Assembly (NCBI GenBank): GCA_037952775.1
Contig: JBANAY010000004.1
Coordinates: 1,674,001-1,738,000, forward strand
DNA: 64,000 nt
DNA from: Clonostachys chloroleuca
Lineage: Eukaryota; Ascomycota; Sordariomycetes; Hypocreales; Bionectriaceae
Direction of reading: 5' to 3'
Of the stretch, positions 46,683 to 57,372 are shown piece by piece (the first letter of the stretch is position 1; the number at the start of each line of letters is the position of its first letter). Under the pieces are notes generated by a model. That model worked only from the letters and a program-made list of their open reading frames with translations, ran no database searches and was not told where the DNA came from. Made by a program: the position numbers and the translations under genes.

Positions 46683-48010
46683 CTAAAGAGACGAGGGGCG
46701 CTCAGCATCCAGTGCGACTGCGCTCTTGAGGCTCTCTCCTCCCACAGGGGCCTTGCCAGCCCTCTTACGAAGGACATTCTCAATAAAGGCCTCGCCTGCC
46801 TTGTAGGAGGACCTGACTAGAGGTCCACTTGCACAGAAGAGGAATCCCATTTCCATGGCGCGCTTGTGCCACATGTCAAACTCGGCTGGTGTGACATACT
46901 TTTCAACCTTGAGGTGCCTCTTGGTGGGTCGCATGTACTGTCCAAACGTGACGATGTCAACATTGACCTTTCTCAGTTCTACAAGTCATCATTAGCCTTT
47001 GTTTTCCGTAGGGGGTGGGGACACAAATTGCATACCAGTGAGAGAGCAGCCATAACCTCATGCTCCTGTTCTCCCAGACCAAGCATCAGACTAGTCTTAG
47101 TGATGATACCTTCTTGGCCTTTAACATCCTTGACATGCTTCAGGACATTCAGACTCTGCCGGAAAGTAGCTCGCCTGTCTCGTACATAGGGCGTAAGGTC
47201 CTCGACCGTCTCCATGTTGTGAGCGTAGACGTCAAGTCCACTTTCAGCCATAATGGCAACCATGTCCAGATCGCCCCTGAAATCACCCGTCAGGGCTTCA
47301 ACCAGGAGAGACGGCTTCTTCTGCTTGATTTTACGGATGGTCTCGGCGAAGTGATTGGCACCACCGTCAGGCAGATCGTCACGGTCCACACTGGTCAAGA
47401 CGACATACCCAAGACCCCAACGAGCCAGGGCTTCCGCGGTATGCTCGGGTTCGTGAGGATCAAGCGGTGCAGGGGCTCGGTTGGTTTTGACACTGCAGAA
47501 TCGGCAGCCTCGTGTGCAGGTATCGCCCATCAACATGATGGTGGCGGTAGCAGCGCTCTTGTCGGATCCACCCCAGCACTCGGAAATGTTGGGACACCGA
47601 GCCTCCTCACACACAGTGCTCAGCTTCAAGCCGCGCAGATCCTTCTTAATCTTCTTGTAATTATCATTGCCCGCGGGAATAGGTGTCTTCAGCCACTCGG
47701 GAAGTCGCGTGATAGTCCTCTTTCTGCCTTCAGGGCCGACTTCGGCGGTTCTGAGCGTGTAGGCCTCGGTTGCGGAAAGAGGCTGATTGGAAGACAAGAA
47801 CTCGCCAAAGGGGGCAACAGTGGTGTCCTTGAAGTAGGTCTTCCGCCTGGGCTTCGATGCGGTGCTATCCGTTGGGTTGGCGGTCGGCGGGACGGTGGCC
47901 ATGCAGCGGAATGAAGTGGTCGAGGAAGAGAGCACCTTGCGCAAAGGGGCGCGTGCCCGGTGCATTGAGGGTGCTATCGAGGCCATGACAGCTTTGGGCT
48001 CTACCGACAA
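46683..48010 (-). CDS. LIP5: Lipoyl synthase, mitochondrial (radical SAM), junction one base out of frame
   Basis: The enzyme inserts two sulfurs into octanoyl groups on lipoyl-dependent dehydrogenase subunits. The N-terminus is a basic, Ser-rich presequence. The lipoyl-synthase cysteine motif ([12 protein letters not shown]) is followed by the radical-[11 protein letters not shown]; then [19 protein letters not shown] and [15 protein letters not shown]. The second exon (46978-46683) has [18 protein letters not shown] and [12 protein letters not shown]. The intron is clear (GTATGC donor at 47035, TAG acceptor ending 46979), but the splice leaves the reading one base short: the conserved ELRKVN block follows only if a G is added at the donor (CTGG|GTATGC) or a CT pair is removed from GCTCTCTCACTG. 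The start may be 47986 ([10 protein letters not shown]) rather than 48010. Confidence 0.92.
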
Positions 48011-48641
48011 TGCCTTGGTGATGCGGCAGGCGAGTGTGAGTTGATAAAATTGATGATGGTTACATGCTCTATCCAGATTTCGTTATCGGCAACGGCGAAA
48101 TTCCAGCGAATTCGGATGAGTACCGAGATTTGGGCCAATGAGCATGCGCAGCCTAAAGCCGATGGGACCCGTAGCCACCCTTGAACCCCTCAAAGCAGGC
48201 CCGAAGCTGCGGGCAGAACCGCTGTAACCCAATCAGCAGCTCTCTGTTTTCTCTAACCACGCTGGAAGCTCCCCTGCATTGCTTCCATCGGCAATTATTA
48301 ATTGTCCTGTCCTGCCCGAAGCTCGGCCTGCATCATCGGCTATATGCGCTTGGCTCTGCTTGACAAATAGGAAAGGGAGACATTCGGCATTCGTTCTATC
48401 AGGTATTGCGCAAGGTAGGTACTTCAAAATACAGGATATTCTGTACTCTCTCAAGCCTATGGTTCAAGCAACTCACGCCAGTCGATATGAAGTCGGTCAC
48501 CAAACACATATGCATACATACAGGGACAGAATGCAAATAATTACAAGGGTTGCAACGTACCAATCTCGTTCCGTCTAATTCTCACGAATGCTATGAGCAA
48601 TGAGACCACTCAGATAGACAACTTAAAGGCATACCACAGTC
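48011..48641. other. Lipoyl synthase promoter and methyltransferase 3' region
   Basis: Both neighbours are on the minus strand. No credible coding sequence was found. Confidence 0.6.
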
Positions 48642-49319
48642 TTAATGCTTTGCAACAATCCATAAGTGCTTCTCCTGAGTGTCACCCTCAACCTCGCTCT
48701 TCTCGATTGTAAACCCGGCCTGATTCAGTTTCGCGGCCGTCTTCTCCAGCCCCAGCCCACTCCAGAACATCCAACCCTTCTCATGGAGCCACGACTCCAT
48801 GACACCGCTGGACATCTCATCAAATGAGAAATTCGCAACCAAGATGCCGCCTGGCTCCAGCCATTCCGCAATCTTATCCAGCATCTCCTCTTGCTCCCCC
48901 TGCGGCAGGTGAATCAGGCTATAGAGAGCCACCACCGCCGTCAATGATTTGGGCGCGAACGTCAACTTGGTCATATCACCAGGCTCGAACCGCACGCGAT
49001 CGCCGTACGCAGCAAGGTTCTCCCGCGCCAATCCGATCTGCGTGTCCGACATGTCATTTGCGACCACCGATATCCCGGGTGCCCCTCGTTCAAGCAGCGC
49101 GGTGAGGAATGGAGCCCCGGATCCGCAACCGAGCTCAAGCACCGACGACTTCTCGTCGACGGCGTTGCCCAGTTTGGGGATCCGGCCGAAGAGCTCATCC
49201 AGGTAGGTCATCCGGATGTGGTTGTGCCGCTCAGTCCAGGAGTTGTAGACTGGCGCCATGGCATCGTACGACGCCTTGAGGCGGGCTTTAACATTTTCAG
49301 GTAGAGTTTGCGTAGTCAT
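48642..49319 (-). CDS. Class I SAM-dependent methyltransferase (UbiE-like fold), substrate unknown
   Basis: A single exon of 225 aa from the chosen start MTTQTLPENVKARLKASYD. Class I motifs are SSVLELGCGSGAPFLTALL (motif I), VVANDMSDTQIGLAREN (motif II, with the acidic ribose-binding Asp), RFEPGDMTKLTFAPKSLTAVVALYSLIHLP (motifs Post-I and III) and a WLEPGGILVANF strand. The C-terminus ends in a final beta-hairpin (EKHLWIVAKH). Proteins of this shape methylate small molecules; the substrate cannot be inferred. An in-frame ATG 38 codons upstream (49433) is possible, but the extra residues look unlike the family. The gene is divergent from the Tse2-like gene, 459 bp away. Confidence 0.85.
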   Translation of the reverse strand: MTTQTLPENVKARLKASYDAMAPVYNSWTERHNHIRMTYLDELFGRIPKLGNAVDEKSSVLELGCGSGAPFLTALLERGAPGISVVANDMSDTQIGLARENLAAYGDRVRFEPGDMTKLTFAPKSLTAVVALYSLIHLPQGEQEEMLDKIAEWLEPGGILVANFSFDEMSSGVMESWLHEKGWMFWSGLGLEKTAAKLNQAGFTIEKSEVEGDTQEKHLWIVAKH

Positions 49320-49778
49320 GTTGCTAATTGATTCTAAGATACTTTCACAGTCCTCTCTTGATGTTCCTTGTACAAGTGAGTGCATTTGACAGTTTGCATT
49401 CTGGTTGGAGTTGTAAGCTGGGCGGGAGCCCATACATATAGGTGAGGGGTGTTCCCCATCGCGGCGTGACTCACGGATAGAGCTTTCAACACAATAAATA
49501 TTCGTCCACCAACAGATATCAGGCCTTAACTAGTATTGCGACATAATAGAACGTAATTATGTCTTTTTCTTTCTCCTATGAACGCATGATGGATAAGAAA
49601 GCATGGAACTGCCTGCGGATGCTATAATGGATAGTTGAATAGTACCTTTAAATGCATATATCGAGGTCCCACATAGTATCGAGTCTAGCATCCATTGGCC
49701 CCATTCCCGGCCTCACCTCATCAATTTCCTGCTGGAGAAAGGCAATGCGGTTGTGAAACCCCAAAAAGATGCGCCAAG
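49320..49778. promoter_or_regulatory. Divergent promoter of the methyltransferase and Tse2-like genes
   Basis: 459 bp separate the start codons. It is A/T-rich around 49540-49660. No known binding site was identified. If the methyltransferase really starts at 49433, the spacer shrinks to 345 bp. Confidence 0.4.
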
Positions 49779-50499
49779 ATGGAACAAGCCGCTAAATCTG
49801 CAACAATAAAGGTGTTCAGACAGTTCCCCAAAGAACTCTTCCGCATCAACAATGGGTGGCAAGTCCTTCTACGTCCGCGGACTAAACGCTCCTCAGGGCA
49901 TGAGATCACCACCAAGCCAAAAGACTTGCTCGACCTCCCGGACAGCAAGCCTCGCGTAGAGCCGAAGGCTTTGGACCCCGAAACTTATAGTGGTGCGTTC
50001 TATATGTGTGCGGGTGCAGATCTAACAGAATACTGATACTATGCAAAGGCCCAAATGGCGCCGCAATGTTCCCGAATACAACTCATCTACAGTATTGTAT
50101 ACTAGGGTTTCTCCGCAAAAGAAATCCCGTCATATACAAAATTCAAGAAGGTAGTACTTGAGGAACTCGAGAGGCACGAGTAGAAGACTAACAACTAGTC
50201 CAGGTACAAAGCTGCCAGATGAACTCCTCTTAGTCCGCGATACACCAGATGGACGGAGCTGGTCGCTGCAACCAGCACAAGAGATGACCCTTGAAAGTAA
50301 GCGTCGCCATATGATTCAAACCGCATGGCAGGAAACTAATATACTTGGCTTCACAGATTTAAATCTAAAAATCACACAATTCCTGAGAGACAATGGGGCA
50401 GCGATGAATCGGCAGCAGTTTCTGAAAGTGTATCCCAAAGCTACTGACCCACGATCGCCTCTGCATCCCCTTCCGAAGAATTGGAAGGTGAAAAGGTAA
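49779..50499 (+). CDS. Tse2-like ADP-ribosyltransferase toxin-family protein
   Basis: Four exons (49779-49992, 50049-50150, 50204-50296, 50357-50499; introns 56, 53 and 60 bp) keep frame throughout and give 183 aa. The blocks FPKELFRINNG, a YSGPNGA-type block spanning the first intron, LPDELLLVRD, WSLQPAQEMTLE and MNRQQFLKVYPKAT match my recollection of the fungal members of the Tse2 family (named after the Pseudomonas type VI effector Tse2, an ADP-ribosyltransferase-like toxin). There is no signal peptide or membrane segment, so the protein is probably intracellular. No partner immunity gene was recognised beside it. The frame is intact. Whether this fungal protein is toxic or has another role is unknown. 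Assignment is from memory of the family pattern and needs a profile search. Confidence 0.65.
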
Positions 50500-51579
50500 C
50501 CGTTTGATTAAAGGGCAGTGGCTGTGGTAAATGGCATGTATCGGTATCCTGTGGATTTTTGTCATGTAATTCTAGGCGTTTTCGGCACACGAGAGCATTT
50601 CAGCGGCATATTTTATTCTATTTGTATAACTAGACTTCCTCATGAGCAGTCCAAAAGACTACGGTGCTATTGAATTGCTTAACGCAAAACAGTCAAGCAA
50701 CGATTAGTATCGATCTCAATTCTATCCAGTGCTGTTTCACTTAAGTGTTTCACATTCATCACCAGGCACAGTTATGAGTATCTTGAGATATTTGGTATAT
50801 TTTTATCATCCGAAACTACCAAACCGCCAAATGAAAGAAGCGCTGTCCCCTTAGAGGTAGCGAAAGAAGAGAAATGTAAAAATTGATCCCAAAACCCGTA
50901 AACTCCAGGCCCAACAATCCTGTGTCCAAGAAGCCAGCGACTCTAGTCAAGGTATGAAGCACACCTCGATAGGTCAACTAGATCCCACTATGGTCAAAAT
51001 GGGTATCAAACCAAGAATGAAAACACGCCCCCTTCATATTCGCCGCTAATGTAAAAAAGAGAAGAAGAAAAGAAAAGAAGAAAGAAGAAGAGAAGAAAAA
51101 AAAAGTCGGAACAATCCTCATTGTCTCTGTGTAAGAGAGACAAAGTTGGTTGCCAGAATGTGCATTGTTCCGCTCCAGCCAGCACAAATGAATAAAACCA
51201 TCCTGCAGAAAGATGCTGATTGGCAGCATTACACAGGATGTGCGAAAAGAAAGCCGTCCATGTGCAGCTGTATGGTGAAATAAGACATTAAGTACTCAAC
51301 TGCCCTGGGCAGACCAAATCGCAGAAGTGGCGAACTCGATTGTAAAGGAAAAAGAAAAGGAAAAGCAAAAGGTGAATCAATGCCATTGACAGGTCAGTGG
51401 CCATAAAAGAAGAGGAAAAGTGATAACCAGAACGCTTTGGATACCGACATTATCGAAATGCCTTGATGGTCGGATATATCGTTGAATCGTTCATCGTGGA
51501 GACAAGAAACGTAAAAGCCCACAAGATGGGCTGACACATAGGGAAGTTTGTCGAGCAGTTGCCATGTCGGTAAACAGCT
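50500..51579. other. Convergent spacer after the Tse2-like gene
   Basis: About 1.1 kb between two 3' ends, A/T-rich, with a long purine tract listed separately. No gene recognised. Confidence 0.6.
51053..51105. repeat. 53-base polypurine (A/G) tract
   Basis: An unbroken run of A and G, mostly GAA/GAAA units, in the 3' spacer upstream of the minus-strand GPI-type gene's stop. Low-complexity sequence; it could form a triplex or simply reflect slippage. Confidence 0.9.
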
Positions 51580-51930
51580 TTACATCAGGGCAACGACAAT
51601 AGCGCCCAAGGCGCCGGCATATGCAATGCGAGACACGTCGAGGGCAGAGGCAGCTCCGGGCTCGTTGGTCGAAGAAGGCTGGGATGAACCAGAGCCGGTT
51701 GCGCTAGCGCTCGTAACAGTAGTCAAGCCGGTGCTGCTGCTGCCAGGAGTTGTCGTAGCAGAGGTGGTGGTCGTGGCGTTGGGTGTCACTGCTGACTGGG
51801 CATCTGCCGCGGAGAGCGTGATGTACTTGGTACGAGTCAAAGTTGATGTGAGAGTAGTGGTAGCCTCATCATCCCCCTCCGCAAAGACGAAGGCAGGGAG
51901 GGCCGCGAGAATGATATTCGTCAGACGCAT
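51580..51930 (-). CDS. Probable GPI-anchored Ser/Thr-rich small surface protein
   Basis: A single exon of 116 aa. A signal peptide (MRLTNIILAALPAFVFA) is followed by a mature part that is very rich in Thr and Ser, suited to O-mannosylation. The C-terminus ends in a hydrophobic stretch (YAGALGAIVVALM) after a small-residue site, as in GPI-anchor signals. By these features it should be an extracellular wall or membrane protein. No catalytic domain and no named family were recognised. A long antisense frame across it is a shadow. Confidence 0.7.
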   Translation of the reverse strand: MRLTNIILAALPAFVFAEGDDEATTTLTSTLTRTKYITLSAADAQSAVTPNATTTTSATTTPGSSSTGLTTVTSASATGSGSSQPSSTNEPGAASALDVSRIAYAGALGAIVVALM

Positions 51931-54900
51931 GGCTGCGATAAATCGTCTGCTGTTGCAAGTAAAGATGTGTTTGTATGAACAAGTTGAGAACGCGTTGTCC
52001 TGTAGACTATGTTCGGAGAAAACTCAAAGCAGAATTCCAAATATCCTGGCTGGCTGCTTGCTGATATCCAAGGATCAGATAGATGGCCTAGGTGATAGAT
52101 GGTAAAGGCAAAACGTTGGAAGTGAGAGGCTTTAGATATTCGATATCTAAGAAGGCTTGAACAGTACAATACTGAAAGAATGTGTGAGCAGCAGCTAAGG
52201 GTGCAGAGCAAGTCAAAAGACTGGGGAAATGAAGTCCAACACGGACACACGAGGCTAATAAACAATTTGCGAAGAGGATGAGACTGGGGGAAGGGAAGGT
52301 CAAGCACGGCGCAGGATCCTGTTGCGGACGGATATGGGGGGCTCCCTTCGGTCACTTGCGTGCGGGAAGCGCCCACATCACTGAATCCGCCCAGCCCAGT
52401 CTCTCACGGACCCAGCTCTAGCGTGCCCTGGGCGAGTCGGCCAACATCGAAAGAACAGAATAGAGCAGCCGCTGGCCTGTCCCTGTCAGTCGTGACCTGT
52501 GACACATGGCTCAGAGACTGAGGGTCCAGGTCCAAGTACTTGCGATGCTGGGGAAGCCAGACCAAGCGGCGGTGGGAGCATGGCTGCAGGTACGGTACCT
52601 GGTACCTTGTATCCAACCTGACAAGGTAACGCGGTGAGTCGCGGAAATGAGGGTCAGGTACCAAGCCCATGTTTCACTTGCAGCCGGACCCAATGAGGGT
52701 CTGCCCTTAATGGCCCGGGGCCCGCTCTTTTCTTAGCAGCAGGTGCTTTAGCAGCTCTTGCTCTGTTGGGCTGTCTGACAGTGCAGGGAGGGTGGCCATT
52801 GGCTCTGGAGCTCTGGCTGTTCTGTTCTTAGACGCAACCACTCTTGCGGATCTCCTCTGTGCGTCTGCCAGCGGTAGTTCTTTTTTCGACTGCCATGGCC
52901 AAGATCCGTGCCTTCAAGAACTCTCCGTTCGCCAGGGCATGAGCAAAATAAACTCCCGCCTCAACAAGGCAAGCCCTATGTGTTTTTAGGAACTCTAGCC
53001 TTGGCAGGTTGTGTGGTTGCTAATTTGGGTGTGGGAGAGGACGAGAGGCGGCCTGGCCTGGCCTCAACCAGGCGGCATTTTCGTCACGCAGCCTGGCGAG
53101 ATGGACAAATTGGGCTGTTGGCACTACGCTTCCCAATGCTCATGCGAGGGCACGCGCCCACACTTCACTTTAGCTTCAATTTGCGCGTAGAATTCGTACC
53201 TGCGGGACGGAAGAGCGCTGCAGAAGGGCTGAGGATCCTCCCCCCATCGCGCGCCGTGATTCGCCAGGCGAGGGCCATTCATAAAAAAGTCTGCACTCAC
53301 AAAGTCTGCCAAGGAGACAGTCAAATTTGCATAATTTGCCCCCGCGAGTCTGATTGGCAGCTTGAGCCGTTGGGCGGGCTCCTTCCCCTCCTCGAAGCCG
53401 TGAATGGCCCCTCCCTAAAAGGCCGTAGCGTGGACGGTACCTGCATTTTGATTAGCACCACCCGCGTCGTGGCTACCGCCTGCCTTCTCAGGCGGTTCGC
53501 TGCTTCCCGGCCTGGGGAAAGCGACTGCCGTTTCCCAAACAGGCATCGCCTCAGGCACACGGCGCACCCTTTCGTAACAGGCTCACTTTCGCGTGATTTT
53601 CCCCCTCCATCTTCCCTGTCCGCATGCCAAAAGACTGGGTACAGAAGAAAGCCTGGACGATCACCACAACGGTCGACCTGGATACACACAGCGATCCTGT
53701 CGACTGCCTATGGACAGCACAACAGCGGTGGGCGGAGTCAGTTGACCTGACACTTGTTCGCCCTGGCGCCGAGGGTCAGTCCAAACGCAACACGTCTCTT
53801 GTCCCGCCGCCCAACTGTTTCAACCTCCAACCAGCCAGAAACACGTACGCAGGTTAGGTCAGCGCGAAAGAAAATTCTGGCCCGGTCAATGGGCTAGAGC
53901 CCCACGTTGGCACGCAGGTCAAATCCCCCTCACAAAGTCGCCATCACGCCAAGCCAGGGCCGAAATGACGTCCCCTCCACCATCAGACTAGGCGACGCGT
54001 GCGAGACACACGAAGGGACAAACTGGCCATTCCGCTTTGCCCAATCTTGCTTCCGCGCTGTGTGCCTTGTTGACTGACCCCTTGCCCGTGCGCTGCTCCA
54101 CAGAGCTGAGGTTCTACATAGTACAGCAGCCGAGCCCAGATCATACATGCCCTCAGCCGCACAGGATGACTGCTTTTCGCGCCAGCTCAGACGGCTACTC
54201 TCCATAGCAACCAAGGCTGCCTGCGCATTAACCCCGTTCCTGCTGGTCCTGTGAGCCGAGCCCTTACTAGAAGCCGCGCATTTCATGCTAGGTGGCTGCA
54301 CATTCACGGCTGACTGACTACGGCACCCAGCGAACATACTCTTATCAAACCTCTAAATCGTCTCAGAGCTGCGAGTACTTGATATGTAGCGTACACTGAG
54401 GAATAATGAGGCCCATCGGTCCCAAAGAGGTGGACGGAGGCTGTTCCATGTCCCAGACACGGCCATGCACGTTTTACCTCAGTTTTGCAAGACAGCTCTG
54501 GGTCTGTACCATCGGACGAATGCGGGCTCCTGCATTCGAAACGCATGGATCTCTTAGGTCGTTTCCTGTCTGAGCCAACTTGCATATGTACGATCCAGTC
54601 GTGCTTAGACTGAACATTGTCGCCACTCCACTGTAGTGTGCTCAAGAAACATGCCAAGCGTAAAGCTTCTACTCTGTAAGTCATTCCCATGTGATGGGCA
54701 GTATGAGATGGCCACCGCTTTCAACAGCTCTATTGCATGCCCAAATGTCATATCAGAGAGTGATTAATGACGGCGACGGGTCCCATCATCTCGATGCCTG
54801 CAAACCGAGTTTGGACTACAGTACCTATCTATGACTTTCCTCTGAGCACTGTCATCGCTACAGAGTTTCACTACTGTATCATTTTCCCAACCAAAATTCA

Positions 54901-56817
54901 GCAGTGTACCGATGCCAGAGTACTAGAATAAAAAAGCCTTGTTGACTTCTATGTCGTATTCTACGAATTTCTCTTGTCGGTGGCTTTCGTTGTTTTATGA
55001 ATGTGGAGGGGATGGCATGCTCGTATGGGGCATAGATTCAAACAAGTCGACATTACTTCGATTGGATCTAATCCTCTTTCTTTACAATGTAATGAAAATC
55101 AGGAGCGAGGCCAGTGATCTGGAAAGCGAGCGCACCTTGATTTCGCGGAAGCCAACGACATCAAGGCCGGCGAGGCTCCGAGATATGACCCACCCAAACC
55201 ATCGGCCGTTGATAGCATTTAGGCTTGCTCCATAACATTTCCGGGCCGCACATCTGCTATTGGCAATAGTGGGCGATCACGGCGCAGCTGGCCTTATCTA
55301 TGTCTGATTTTTGTTTGCAGGTAGGTTATCAAGCAGAGGTATTCATCCGTCAAGCTCAGCGCGCGGATGTGGCTTGACTACCGCTGGATCTCCGTTCTAA
55401 TCTTCCGATCCGGTACACAAGGCAAACCCTTCAGGTAGGGTAACTAACGAAGAGAAAGATACTGCCTGACCTTTTAGCGCATAAGGCATCATTGGCATTA
55501 CCATGTCTAGGTATACCTTAGCATAAAATGGGCTGCACAACATATATGCATGCAGCGTAGATATGGAAGGCTCCCAACCACGTGGATGGCAGTTGAATGA
55601 CGCGTCCTCCGGCGGCTCTCTCCAACTAGGGAACATCAACAGGGTTCACTTGCGGGTGTTTGAGGTGACGGCGAGCCTAACGGACGGGACGGGGACCAAG
55701 AATGCTCCTCTATCCATGTCTGCCCTACACAGCTGGGGACCAAACAAGAAATGGAACCAACGTACGTTTTGTCAAGATCCAGATAGCATCCTAGTTCGGT
55801 GCGGATGAGAATGGCCTCGACTCTTGAGGCGTGGAACTGCCATCATCGTCTAGCCACCGGGAGGTGACGAAATGATCATGACAATGCTGCACCTGGATAA
55901 ACTTTTAATGTCCTGTTCGAATTGATAGTCCAGCATTAGTCCCCGAAAGCCCCCCTTCATTAGTACGCGCAAATACAAATACCCACATATCAAACAACAT
56001 TCCAGATATGTTTCCACAATATCACGGATAATATCTACCTTTTTTCTTTCAAATCAGAGCGAAGCTATTACAATCTTGGCTAGGAGGGAAAATCATCAAA
56101 CGCCGTGACGAAATAGGTTGGGTTAGGGTCCATGAAACAGGGGACCAGTCTTGAAACACCCAGCCACGCGATGATGGTAGTTCACCACCTGTGGGACCCA
56201 ACGTTGACGGTACAATTAACGTCGTAGGTTTGGTGGGCGTCATAGGCCTAAGCTGCAACCTCTTGCAAGAGACATGGATGGGTTGACCAGTGGTTGTCGA
56301 GCCATGTGCGCTAATCTAGCCTCTTGTTGGTGATATCAATCTTGGGACTGTTGCAGACATGATCCGCGACCTTTTCCAGATGCTAGTCTAAGCCGAAATC
56401 CTCGGAATTCACATCCAAGCACTTCCCTAATAAATGCATCAATGAATATCAATATAAAAGAATGAAATGAATGTCAATTCTGATCCTCACGCTGCTGCCC
56501 TTTTGGTAGCAAGCAGCCAAAGACCTGCCTGTTCCAGGACGGCAATATTCAATAAATCCCCAAGGCTTGTCAAGCTGCGTAATAAAGGATCGAGGTCCCA
56601 GGCACAGACCGGCGGGGTCCCATGAGCATGGATTGGAAACGTGGAGAATCAAGAAATCGATAAAAACCTTGGCCTCCAAGGGCTCGCGCGTATTATTCCT
56701 CCCCCGGTGGGAAAAATACTTGATTGATGAAACCTGCCCGGGGCAAGGCACATGGGTCGCCGCCGAGGTGCAGGAGGTCAAGAACCCTCACAGGAATCCA
56801 ATCTTTGAAACCCAGAT

Positions 56818-57372
56818 CTAACGATTGAAAAGCTCCCCCTTTAGAAATATCGTCAATTGTGAATCATCGGAAGAAAGACGCCGGGAAATCAAGGCCTCGG
56901 TCGGTATTTGGGCTCGCATCCTTGCTCGAGCCTCAAGGGATCCTTGCTTCGTTGGAAGCAACCGTTGGGCGTAAGTGTTCCATTGCCACGGATGATTATC
57001 CGAATGAGGGTTGAGCGTCCAAGTGATCCAATGCCTGGGGTTGTTTTGCGCCATTACCACGCGCAGGACCTCCTGATACAGAGGGCTTGGTAGCATCGTG
57101 GTGATTCACCTGTTGCAGGGTGTGCGGAGATGGATAGCCGCGCCATCTTTCGACTGGCTCGTTGGTAGAACCCAGTACGGCTCTGGAAGCCAATTGATCG
57201 ATGTCGAAACTGGGTTTTTTGGGGGGGATATCGCTTCCAGGGTAACGGTCGGGGAAACAAGATATGTCTTCCATTCGCATGAAGATCTAGAGCTGGCAGC
57301 CTGAACGTCGTCCTTATCCATCCAACCATCCCTGGATCCTTTCTCGCTGCAGTGTACCACGAAGAGGGCCAT
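56818..57372 (-). pseudogene. Possible gene relic of unknown family, interrupted by an in-frame stop
   Basis: Two open segments in the same minus-strand frame (57372-57106 and 57096-56818) are separated by a single TGA at about 57106-57108. Their composition looks protein-like: NWLPEPYWVLPTSQSKDG in the first, and NPRHWITWTLNPHSDN and QGSLEARARMRAQIP in the second. I do not recognise the family. The stop could be real decay, or an intron boundary that I cannot place; a nearby GTGAAT..TATCAG pair would make an implausibly short 37-bp intron. Confidence 0.2.

Noticed and set aside
51548..52105. A 185-codon plus-strand frame over the GPI-type gene
   Set aside because: Antisense shadow; the minus-strand frame has a signal peptide, a Ser/Thr-rich body and a GPI-type tail.
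52908..53750. A 280-codon plus-strand frame in the gene-poor tract
   Set aside because: Random-looking composition, no motif, no promoter-like leader and no plausible splice extension.
57060..57110. A 37-bp GT..AG interval that would repair the relic at 57.1 kb
   Set aside because: Too short for a fungal spliceosomal intron, and no branch site is visible.
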